Part shown: in pieces, positions 53,058-61,030 of the stretch
How the letters are laid out: every line of letters begins with the position of its first letter
How positions within the stretch are numbered: position 1 is the stretch's first letter
DNA from: Chloroflexota bacterium
GTDB lineage: Bacteria > Chloroflexota > Limnocylindria > QHBO01
DNA: 64,000 nt
Assembly: GCA_003243965.1 (NCBI GenBank)
Contig: QHBO01000012.1
Location: 1 to 64,000, forward strand
Reading direction: 5' to 3'
Position numbers and translations under genes: made by a program
Notes under the pieces: model-generated
Seen by the model: the letters and a program-made list of their open reading frames with translations, nothing else
Database searches by the model: none
What the model was told of the DNA's origin: nothing

Positions 53058-55097
53058 CTAGCGGAGCAGGTCGGTCATCGGTGTCGCGGCGGCGTCGTTG
53101 GCGGTCAGCGTCGGCAGACCGAGCAGCCCCTCGACCGTGCGCAGCTGGCTGAAGTGGTCGTATCGGGTGCCGGAGGTGACGCCCTGCTTCGCGAGGCTGC
53201 CGGCCAGGACGGTAAGGATGTGGTTGCCCTGGCTCCCGTTGTCCTCGTCCCAGGTCAGCACCACCAGGCACTGGTCGATGGTGCATGCTGGCGAGCCGAG
53301 GATGGCGGGCACGTTGTTCTTGAGCCACGTGTCGCCGGTTGCGATCGAGCAGTCGTGCGTGCCGTTGCACAGGTTCGGGGTGATCATCGCGTAGTTCGGC
53401 GTGCTCGACGCGCTCGTGAGGTCCGCGGCGAGGTTCGTGTAGTTCACCACGTGCGCCTGACAGCGCGCGGGGTCGAGCCGCAGGGAGTCGTAGTACACCG
53501 CCGGGTTGTGGCGTGGCACGTAACCACCCGAGCCGGTGAGCTGGCATGGCCTGCTCATCGATTCCTCGTAGCTCTTCCAGGTCAGACCGGCAGCCTCGAT
53601 GTTGTCAGCGATGCTGCGCAGGTTCAGGCTGCAGCTCGCGGAGGGGGAGCAGTTGGTGGTGATCGACCCATGGCTGCCGCCGAACATGTCGAGGTAATTC
53701 GGCAGCGACGGGTGCATGGTCGCGAAGAAGTTGGTCGCCGTGGCCCAGCTTCGCGCCAGCGAGGTGGTGTACGGCGTGCTCGGGGTGTTCCAGACCTGGG
53801 TGTAGCCCTTGTTCTCCATGGTGATCACGAACACGTGGCGACGTGACGCACCGGCGGGTGTGGCGGTTGGAGTCGGAGTGGGAGTGGGGGTCGCGCTTGG
53901 CGTGGCGACCTTGGTCGGCGTCGGAGTGGGCGTCGCGGTCGGCGTGACGATCACCGTCGGTGTGGCGGTTGGAGTCGGACTCGCCGTCGCCGTGACGGTC
54001 GGGCTGGGCGACGGGCTGCGCGACGGCGTCGAGCCGCCGCAGCTCGGGGCGCGGAGGGCGTCGAGATAGGCACCCTTGCCCGATGTGCTGCTCCACTCCA
54101 CGGCGGACTCCACCGCGGTCCCTTCGAACCACTGGTTGAAGGTGGTGATCAGCTGCCACTGCGCGCCGGAGGCCACCATCTGGCAGATGGCCGTGTTCCA
54201 CGCGCCGAGGTCGCGCGGGAGCCGGGGGGCGGCATCGGTCGGCCTCCAGTAGCCGGGGCTGATCGAGGCGCTGAATGTTCCCTGGCGGTCGATGCGGGTC
54301 CCCGGGGAGTACTGGTGCCAGCTGTCGGGCTGGTTGGCGCAGGTGCGGTAGCCGGCGAAGACCTGCATCACCACGTAGAAGTCCGTCCGATTCGGCGCGG
54401 CGGCCCACCTGCTCAGCGTGGCGCAGCCGTCACTTCCGCCGATGTGCACGAACAGCACCGGCTTGCCGTTGACGCGAAGCCAGGTGGGGTCGTCGGTGTA
54501 GTTGTCCTCGAGATAGGCGAGGTCCGAACCGATCTGGGACGCAGTGGGGTCGGACTGTCCTTCGCGCTCGTAGTACGCCGTCCAGCTGAAGCCCTTTCCC
54601 TGTGCCGCGGAGAGGAGGGCGGGGAAGCGGGAGTCGGTCTTGGTCCCCGGACCCCACCACGAGGCGATTCCGGCCTGGATGCCGCCCCACCGCATGGCCG
54701 CGATCTGGTTGGCGAGAACGGAGGGGCTCGAGGAGTCGTACCGGCCCGCTGACGGCGTGTAGCGCGACCCGTCGGCCCAGCCTTCGGGGTACCACTCGTA
54801 CACGAACGCGGCGCGCACCGGTGCCACCGCGGCAGCCGCAGGAGCGGCACCCGCGGCGGGGCGGCCGACATCGGCCCGCACGACCGAGAAGGCGGCGAGG
54901 GTGGTGGTGACTGCCACGGCAACCAGGGCGCTGACCAGCGAGGAGCGCCGATCCTTCACCGAGCGCCGGACGCCGGACTGGGCGGGGCCGCGGCGTCCAT
55001 GGTCCGCGGGCATGTGTGTTGGGGCCCGCATATCGCGTGCCGGGCTGGTCATCGAGGGTGTGATTGGCGAGCCGGAGAGGCTCATCGGGGTGCGCAT
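53058..55097 (-). CDS. Secreted GH99-like domain fused to a phosphoesterase domain
   Basis: A 679-residue protein. ATG 55097 is preferred (GGGAG six bases upstream) over ATG 55112. After a basic N-terminus comes one anchor at about 52-74 (SALVAVAVTTTLAAFSVV). Residues 85-345 look like a GH99/GH71-type barrel: FVYEWYPEGW, GGIQAGIASWWGPGT, NGKPVLFVHIGG, TTFNQWFEGTAVE. A Ser/Thr/Pro repeat linker spans about 356-417. The C-terminal part is a phosphoesterase: HVFVITMENKGYTQVWN, HPSLPNYLDMFGG, VLTWDEDNGSQGNH. Both halves should act outside the cell, perhaps on phosphorylated mannans or teichoic-like polymers; that is inference. Confidence 0.88.
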   Translation of the reverse strand: MRTPMSLSGSPITPSMTSPARDMRAPTHMPADHGRRGPAQSGVRRSVKDRRSSLVSALVAVAVTTTLAAFSVVRADVGRPAAGAAPAAAAVAPVRAAFVYEWYPEGWADGSRYTPSAGRYDSSSPSVLANQIAAMRWGGIQAGIASWWGPGTKTDSRFPALLSAAQGKGFSWTAYYEREGQSDPTASQIGSDLAYLEDNYTDDPTWLRVNGKPVLFVHIGGSDGCATLSRWAAAPNRTDFYVVMQVFAGYRTCANQPDSWHQYSPGTRIDRQGTFSASISPGYWRPTDAAPRLPRDLGAWNTAICQMVASGAQWQLITTFNQWFEGTAVESAVEWSSTSGKGAYLDALRAPSCGGSTPSRSPSPSPTVTATASPTPTATPTVIVTPTATPTPTPTKVATPSATPTPTPTPTATPAGASRRHVFVITMENKGYTQVWNTPSTPYTTSLARSWATATNFFATMHPSLPNYLDMFGGSHGSITTNCSPSASCSLNLRSIADNIEAAGLTWKSYEESMSRPCQLTGSGGYVPRHNPAVYYDSLRLDPARCQAHVVNYTNLAADLTSASSTPNYAMITPNLCNGTHDCSIATGDTWLKNNVPAILGSPACTIDQCLVVLTWDEDNGSQGNHILTVLAGSLAKQGVTSGTRYDHFSQLRTVEGLLGLPTLTANDAAATPMTDLLR

Positions 55098-55282
55098 CGA
55101 CGTCTCCCACATGTGCGTCGTTCAATTGCGTCGTCACCCGAGTCTGGAGGTCGGGTACCGCGCCAACCAGCCGTACATATCGGTGCCCGCGTAGTAACCG
55201 GACCGGAAAGTACCGGGGCCGCCGCTCACTCGCAGGCATCGGTCCTATGCGCGCCCGGGCATTCCGTGGTTGACTTCGCGTC

Positions 55283-56338
55283 GTGGACAGCCGTCTCAGG
55301 ATCGCCCTGCTCGCGCCGCTGATGGTCCCGGTCCCGCCACAGGCGTACGCCGGCACAGAGCGCGTGATCGCGACCCTCGCGAGCTGCCTCCACGAGCGGG
55401 GTCACAACGTCACGCTCTTCGCCAGCGGCGACTCCCAGGTCGACTGCGAGCTCGTGCCGGTGATTCCGCGCGCCGCGTGGAAAGACGGTTTCGTGGGGGA
55501 TCCGTCACCCCTGATGGAGCTGGTGATGGCCACCGCCTGGCGGCAGCATGGTCGCTTCGACCTCATCCACTCCCACCTCGAGACCGATGCATTCCTGTTC
55601 GCGCGCCACTGTCCGACGCCGGTGGTCAGCACCCTCCACGGCCGCCTGGACGAGCCGGGGATTCCGCTCCTGCTGCGAGAGTTCCGCGACATTCCGCTGG
55701 TCGCCATCAGCGACAGCCAGGGACGCTGGGCACCGGATGCGAACTGGATGGCGACCATTCATCACGGCCTGCCGCTGGCCGAGATGGTTCACAGCACCTC
55801 TACCGGCGACTACCTGGTCGTGGTCGGCCGCGCGACGCCGGAGAAGGGAATCGCCGAGGCGATCGAGTTCGCGCGCCGCACCAAGCTGCCGCTCAAGGTC
55901 GCGGCCAAGGTCAACAATCCCGCCGAGCAGGCATTCTTCGATGAGGTGATCGCGCCGGCGATCGAGGAGGGAACGGTCGAGTTCCTGGGGGAGATCGGCG
56001 AGAGCGAGCGGGACCCGCTACTGGCCGGGGCGCGAGCGACCCTGATGCTCGGTGCCTGGCCTGAGCCGTTCGGCCTGGTCGCGATCGAATCGATGGCGAC
56101 CGGCACGCCGGTCATCGCGCGCCGCGCCGGCGCGCTGCCGGAGATCGTCGAGCATCTGCACACCGGTTTCCTGATCGATGACCTGAGGGAGGCTGACCTC
56201 GCGCTCGATCTGGCGGCACGCGTCGACCGGGCGGAGGTGCGCCGCCGGACGATCGAGCGGTTCTCGCCAGAGCGGATGACCGATGAGTACGAGAAGGTCT
56301 ACTGGCGCGTGCTGGACGGGGCCGCGCGGGGGCGCTGA
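55283..56338 (+). CDS. Glycosyltransferase family 4
   Basis: A 351-residue GT-B enzyme. The N-terminal half starts RIALLAPLMVPVPPQAYAGT (acceptor side) and includes HSHLETDAF. The C-terminal half binds the nucleotide sugar with GRATPEKGIAEAIEFAR and the family signature WPEPFGLVAIESMATGTPV, which holds the EX7E glutamates. Start is GTG 55283. It is cytoplasmic and would transfer a sugar in glycan or compatible-solute synthesis. Divergent from the secreted fusion protein; the 170-base gap contains no other gene. Confidence 0.92.
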   Translation: MDSRLRIALLAPLMVPVPPQAYAGTERVIATLASCLHERGHNVTLFASGDSQVDCELVPVIPRAAWKDGFVGDPSPLMELVMATAWRQHGRFDLIHSHLETDAFLFARHCPTPVVSTLHGRLDEPGIPLLLREFRDIPLVAISDSQGRWAPDANWMATIHHGLPLAEMVHSTSTGDYLVVVGRATPEKGIAEAIEFARRTKLPLKVAAKVNNPAEQAFFDEVIAPAIEEGTVEFLGEIGESERDPLLAGARATLMLGAWPEPFGLVAIESMATGTPVIARRAGALPEIVEHLHTGFLIDDLREADLALDLAARVDRAEVRRRTIERFSPERMTDEYEKVYWRVLDGAARGR

Positions 56339-56400
56339 CCGCGGCGCGTCGTCCCGCCAGGTCCCGTCAGGAGGCGCACGCGGCAGTGAGGCGTGGACCG

Positions 56401-58473
56401 CTACTCGGTCGGAGCGCCGGGGATGTGGTAGGGCATGTCGGCCACGATGGTGTTGGGCCGTCGGAAGAGGCGCAGCTTGAGGCGCAACGACGTCTGGTTA
56501 TGGAGCAGGTTTTCCCACCAGTGGCGCGGCACGACCTCGGACAGCACGACCAGGATCGGCCGCGTCGGGTCCTGCTTCTGGAGCGCGTCCATGTAGGCCA
56601 GCAGCGGACCGAGCAGGGCTCGATACGGCGACTCGACCACCACCAGCTCGGTGGTGCCCGCCCAACTCGGCCAGCGCTCGCGCATCTCGGCCGCCTGCTG
56701 CGGATCGTTGGTGATGTGGACGGCCGTCGCCTGGCGCGAGATGGAGTTCGCGAATGCGATGGCCTGGCGGGCGGGCCGGTCCAGACGTGCGACGGGGACG
56801 ATGACGATCGGCTCGGCGGCGACCTCGCGCCCCTCGGGGATGCGCTCGAGCGCCAGGGCGCGATCGATCGATCGGTAGTGGTTCCGAACGGCCAGCATCA
56901 GCAGGATCAGGGCGGGTGCCATGACGATCACCAGCCAGGCGCCGGAGACGAACTTGGTGAGCGCCACGATGATGGCGATCACCGCGGTGGTGATCGCGCC
57001 GAGGCCGTTGATCGGCAGCCCCAGGTGCCATCCCGGTTCCCGTCGGCGCCACCAGCGGACCACCATCCCCGACTGCGAGAGGGTGAAGGCCACGAAGACG
57101 CCGAGGGTGTAGAGCGGGATGAGGGCCGTGACGCTGGCCTGGAAGGCGATCAGCAGGATCGATGCGAGCAGCGACAGGGCGATGATCCCGGTGGTGAATG
57201 CCAGGCGCTCCCCGCGGAAGGCGAACTGGCGCGGCATGAAGCCATCGCGGGCCAAAAACCACGACAGGCGCGGAAAATCGGCGAAGCTGGTGTTGGCGGC
57301 CAGGGCCAAGATCAGCGCGGTCGCGATCTGGACCAGCACCAGGAACCACCCGCTCCCGGTGATCTGGCGGGTGATGATCGACAGCACGGTCTGGCTCTCG
57401 TTCGGATCGGGCACCACGCCCATCACCGATGCGAAGTAGCTGATGCCCAGGAACAGGACGCCAAAGATGGTCGCCTGCCAGAAGAGGGTGGTGCGCGCGT
57501 TCTTCCATTCTGGCTTCTTGAAGGCCGGCACGCCGTCGGAGACCGCCTCGACACCGGTCAGGCCCGCCGCGCCAGAGCTGAATGCCCGCAGGATCAGGAA
57601 CAGGGAAAGGGCCCCTGCGGCGCCGGCAGTCTCGGAGCGAATCCACGCCGGTGGTGGGGTGAAGTGCGCGACGCCTCCGCCGACGAACTGTTGGAAGAGG
57701 CCGATCAGCAGCACGCTGCCGACGGCCGCGACGTACAGGTAGGTGGGCGTCATGAAAATCGTCCCCGATTCGCGGATGCCCCGCAGGTTGCCCAGCATCA
57801 GCAGCGCGACGATGGCCACCGCGATCTCCACCCGCTCCGGGCGGAGGCCCGGGACGATGGAGGTGATGGCCGCCACGCTGGCCGACACCGAGACGGCGAC
57901 CGTGAGCGTGTAATCGATCAGCAGCGCCGCGGCCGCGACGAGGCCGGCCAACCTGCCCAGGTTGTCGCTGGCCACGATGTAGCTCGAGGCGCCATCGGGA
58001 TAGGCCTTGATCGTCTGGCGGTAGCTGGTCGCCACGATGGCCAGGATGACCACGATGGTGATGGTGATCGGCATCGTCAGGCTGAAGGCGCCCAGCCCGG
58101 CGATGACCAGGATCCGCATCATCTCCTCGGTCGCATAGGCCGATGAGCTGATGTTGTCGGAGCTGAAGATGGCGAGCGCCTTGAGCTTGGTCAGCCGCTC
58201 GTGCTGCTCGCGCTGCGAACTGATCGGACGCCCGATCAGGAGCGTGCGCAGCGCTCGCAGCCGGGCGCTCCAGCCGGTCGCGTCGAGGAGTGTCCGCTCC
58301 ATGGCCACCAGGCGGCCCTGCTCCCCGCGCTCGAACTCCTCCTCGAAGGGACGAACGATCCGCACGTAGGCGTCGCCCGGACGGCGGCCGCGCCGGCGCT
58401 CGCGAACCTCGAGGTGCGGATCGACGCGCGGCCGATCTGGGTTGTCCGGCCGGTCGCCAGGTCGTCGGGTCAT
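56401..58473 (-). CDS. APC-superfamily transporter, KimA-like
   Basis: A 690-residue permease with about twelve helices. The family stretch SSDNISSSAYATEEMMRIL after the cytoplasmic N-terminus and SYRQTIKAYPDGASSYIV match KimA/YdaO-type potassium-proton symporters. The C-terminal 170 residues form a cytoplasmic domain (PIVIVPVARLDRPARQAIAF) with a universal-stress-like fold, which in KimA binds cyclic di-AMP. No riboswitch could be placed because the upstream gene ends only 43 bases away. Convergent with the GT4 gene. Confidence 0.85.
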   Translation of the reverse strand: MTRRPGDRPDNPDRPRVDPHLEVRERRRGRRPGDAYVRIVRPFEEEFERGEQGRLVAMERTLLDATGWSARLRALRTLLIGRPISSQREQHERLTKLKALAIFSSDNISSSAYATEEMMRILVIAGLGAFSLTMPITITIVVILAIVATSYRQTIKAYPDGASSYIVASDNLGRLAGLVAAAALLIDYTLTVAVSVSASVAAITSIVPGLRPERVEIAVAIVALLMLGNLRGIRESGTIFMTPTYLYVAAVGSVLLIGLFQQFVGGGVAHFTPPPAWIRSETAGAAGALSLFLILRAFSSGAAGLTGVEAVSDGVPAFKKPEWKNARTTLFWQATIFGVLFLGISYFASVMGVVPDPNESQTVLSIITRQITGSGWFLVLVQIATALILALAANTSFADFPRLSWFLARDGFMPRQFAFRGERLAFTTGIIALSLLASILLIAFQASVTALIPLYTLGVFVAFTLSQSGMVVRWWRRREPGWHLGLPINGLGAITTAVIAIIVALTKFVSGAWLVIVMAPALILLMLAVRNHYRSIDRALALERIPEGREVAAEPIVIVPVARLDRPARQAIAFANSISRQATAVHITNDPQQAAEMRERWPSWAGTTELVVVESPYRALLGPLLAYMDALQKQDPTRPILVVLSEVVPRHWWENLLHNQTSLRLKLRLFRRPNTIVADMPYHIPGAPTE

Positions 58474-58516
58474 CGGCGGGTATTAGAACAGCATTCGAAC
58501 GCGTGCGGAGGCAACT

Positions 58517-60109
58517 TCACAGCTGGATCACGAGCCCTTCCAGCGGCTCGAGGCGGAGGACGGCGAGCTGAACGCGCCCGCGGCGTCCTCCGGTGGCGAG
58601 CAGCACCTCGCCGCGATCGCCGAGCGGCGGGAGGCGAAGCCGCTCGGTCCGGGTGCCCATGTTGGCGACCACCAGCACTCGGTCGCCATCCAGCTCCCGG
58701 GTCCAGGCCAGGACCTGCTCGCCGACGCCGAAGAGGGACCGATGCAGCCCGGCCCTGAGTGCCGGGCTGGCGTGCCGAAGCGCGATCAGGGAGCGATACA
58801 GCGACAGCAGCGACGATGGATCAGCCTGCTGGGCGACAACGCTCACGCGCTGCGGGTCGGTGAGCGGCAGCCACGGCTGGCCGCTGGTGAAGCCGCCTCC
58901 CGGCTCGGCGGTCCACTGCATCGGCGTCCGCTGGGCATCGCGCCCCGCCCGATCGTGGGGCGGCCCCGGCAGCGCGGTGGCATCGGTCATCCCGATCTCC
59001 TCGCCGGCGTACAGCACCGCAACGCCACGCAGGGTGAGGAGGATGAAGGCGGCGAGCGCGGCGCGTTCCGCACCGTAGCGTGTCGCGTGTCGCGGGTTGT
59101 CGTGGTTGCTGAGCGCGTAGGTGGGCCACGTCCCTTCGGGGTGGAGCGCCTCCGCACGCTCGATTGCGAGCCGAAAGTCGGCGATTTGCCACGGGGCGAG
59201 CAGCAGCTCGAAGTCGAAGGCGAGCTGGAACTCGTCGCCGGCACCGCGGCCCAGGTAACCGGCCAGATTCTCGACCGACGTGTAGATCTCGCCGACCAGC
59301 AGTCGGTCCGGGTAGGCGTCGGCGACGCGCCGCAGGCCGCGCACGACGTCGTGCACCTCGGGGCGGTTCACGTTCCACAGCCGCTCCTGGCCGCTGGGGT
59401 CCTCACCAAAGAGCGTGCGATGCGGGCCTGCCGGCGGATTATCGCGAAGGTGCGTGTCCTTGATGGCGTGCGCGATGGCGTCAACCCGGAAGCCATCGAT
59501 TCCACGATCCAGCCAGAAACGCATGGCGTCGTGGAGCGCATCGGCGACCGCGGGGTTGCGCCAGTTGAGATCCGGCTGCTCGGGATAGAACGAGTGGAGA
59601 TAGTACTGGCCGGTCGCCGGGTCCCACGTCCAGGACGAGCCCCCGAAGTTCGCCACCCAGTTGTTCGGCGGCCCGCCATCCGGGGCCGGATCCTGCCAGG
59701 TGAACCAGTCGCGACGCGCGTTGTGCCTCGACGAGCGGGCCTCGATGAACCATGGGTGTTCGACGGAGGTGTGGCACGGCACCAGGTCGAGCAGGATCCG
59801 CAGGCCGCGCTGATGGGCGGCGGCGACCAGCGCGTCGAGGTCCTCCAGGGTCCCGAACTCCGCGGCCACGCCGGTGTAGTCGCTGATGTCGTAGCCGAAG
59901 TCGTGGAGCGGGCTGGGGAAGATCGGGGAGAGCCAGATCGCGTCGACGCCGAGCGCGCCGGGCGCGCCACGGAGGTGGTCGAGGCGCTCGACGATGCCTG
60001 CCAGGTCCCCGATCCCGTCGCGATTGGCGTCGCGGAAGCTGCGCGGGTAGACCTGGTAGATGACGGCGCCTTCCCACCAGCGCAGTGGCCTGCGCGCCTC
60101 ATCGTGCAT
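58517..60109 (-). CDS. Alpha-glucosidase, glycoside hydrolase family 13
   Basis: A 530-residue GH13 enzyme from ATG 60109 (the same frame extends further upstream without homology). WWEGAVIYQVYPRSFRD at the start is typical of oligo-1,6-glucosidase/alpha-glucosidase subfamilies. Catalytic residues: nucleophile Asp in GFRVDAIAH, acid/base Glu in LLVGEIY and transition-state Asp in LSNHDNPR. The C-terminal beta-sandwich ends ELEGL-like (LEPLEGLVIQL). No signal peptide. It probably liberates glucose from short alpha-glucans; the debranching-type gene nearby fits the same pathway. Confidence 0.93.
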   Translation of the reverse strand: MHDEARRPLRWWEGAVIYQVYPRSFRDANRDGIGDLAGIVERLDHLRGAPGALGVDAIWLSPIFPSPLHDFGYDISDYTGVAAEFGTLEDLDALVAAAHQRGLRILLDLVPCHTSVEHPWFIEARSSRHNARRDWFTWQDPAPDGGPPNNWVANFGGSSWTWDPATGQYYLHSFYPEQPDLNWRNPAVADALHDAMRFWLDRGIDGFRVDAIAHAIKDTHLRDNPPAGPHRTLFGEDPSGQERLWNVNRPEVHDVVRGLRRVADAYPDRLLVGEIYTSVENLAGYLGRGAGDEFQLAFDFELLLAPWQIADFRLAIERAEALHPEGTWPTYALSNHDNPRHATRYGAERAALAAFILLTLRGVAVLYAGEEIGMTDATALPGPPHDRAGRDAQRTPMQWTAEPGGGFTSGQPWLPLTDPQRVSVVAQQADPSSLLSLYRSLIALRHASPALRAGLHRSLFGVGEQVLAWTRELDGDRVLVVANMGTRTERLRLPPLGDRGEVLLATGGRRGRVQLAVLRLEPLEGLVIQL

Positions 60110-60149
60110 CGGCGGTCGATTGTAGGTGACCTGCAGGACCGCCGGCGCC

Positions 60150-60169
60150 TCCCCCGCAGCCGCGGGGGA
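60150..60169. other. Strong stem-loop in the gap between GH13 and the membrane protein gene
   Basis: TCCCCCGC and GCGGGGGA form an 8-bp perfect stem with an AGCC loop. It lies 41 bases before the leftward GH13 start and 170 bases before the rightward gene. It may be a 5' leader structure or an operator; nothing else is recognisable in the 231-base gap. Confidence 0.35.
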
Positions 60170-60340
60170 ACAGCGCCATCGCCGCGGAAGGGCAATACTG
60201 ATCGCCCGTCGAACCGCAGGAGGTCCGTCACGCCCGCCGCCACACCACCACCCGACCGTGCCAATCGCCCGGCGCATTCCGATCAGCTGTGGCCCAGCGG
60301 ATCGTCGCGCAGGGGCGCGGCCGACGGGCCCGGCCGCGTC

Positions 60341-61030
60341 GTGCCGCCGCAGGCGGGAGTGATTGCCAGCATCCGCAATGCGGCCAGGGGCCTGTATCTC
60401 AACTCGTTTCGGCTGGTGCCTGCCAACCTCGCCTGGGGCGTGACGCTGATCCTGGTCCTGTATCTCGTCCGATTCAGCCCCTTAGCAGCGCTGCTCTGGC
60501 TGCTGATGATCCCGCTCAGCGCCGGGCTGGGACGGATGACCGCACGCCTGGTGCGGGACGATCGGGCGACATTCGCCGATTGGCGGCAGGGATTCACCCG
60601 GGAACCGGGCCGAATCCTGGGCATCGGGTTCGTGCAGCTGGCGCTGATGGCGGTCGGTGTCCTGGACATCACCGTCGGCTCCCAGCTTCCGCCGCCGCTT
60701 GGGCCGTTCCTGGCCGTCGCCTCGTTCTACCTGCTGCTGGCCACCTGGGTCGTGGCGTTCGTCGTCTGGCCGGTTGTCCTGGATCCCCTGCGGGCCGACG
60801 AGCCCATCCTGTCACGCGTGCGACTGGGGATCCGCACCTTCTTTGCGCGGCCGGTGGCGATCGGTCTGCTTGCGCTCCTCGGACTGGTGCTGCTCTTCCT
60901 GGGGGTCCTCCTTCCGGCGGCCCTGGTCACGTTCGTGGTCGCGCTGGTCTGGCTCGTGTCGGCGACGATCGTGCTTCCCACCGCTGATCGGCTGGAGGGC
61001 CGCGCGACGCTGGAGGTCGACGAGGACTAG
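60341..61030 (+). CDS. Polytopic membrane protein, YesL/DUF624-like
   Basis: About 229 residues from GTG 60341 (GTG 60359 is equally possible). Six hydrophobic segments are seen, including LAWGVTLILVLYLVRFSPL and VGLLAL-type C-terminal helices. The opening ASIRNAARGLYLNSFRLVPA and ARLVRDDRATFADWRQGF recall YesL-like proteins often found with carbohydrate genes. The match is weak. It is divergent from the GH13 gene and overlaps the convergent debranching-type gene by four bases. Confidence 0.65.
   Translation: MPPQAGVIASIRNAARGLYLNSFRLVPANLAWGVTLILVLYLVRFSPLAALLWLLMIPLSAGLGRMTARLVRDDRATFADWRQGFTREPGRILGIGFVQLALMAVGVLDITVGSQLPPPLGPFLAVASFYLLLATWVVAFVVWPVVLDPLRADEPILSRVRLGIRTFFARPVAIGLLALLGLVLLFLGVLLPAALVTFVVALVWLVSATIVLPTADRLEGRATLEVDED

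Noticed and set aside
53860-54030. Tandem repeat or CRISPR-like array
   Set aside because: The repetitive DNA encodes the Ser/Thr/Pro linker of the fusion protein and has no spacer structure.
58474-58516. Cyclic di-AMP riboswitch before the KimA-like gene
   Set aside because: The intergenic space is only 43 bases, far too short for this riboswitch.
58742-60340. Open frame upstream of the YesL-like gene on the + strand
   Set aside because: It is antisense to the GH13 gene with complete catalytic motifs; only the part after 60341 has membrane-protein character.
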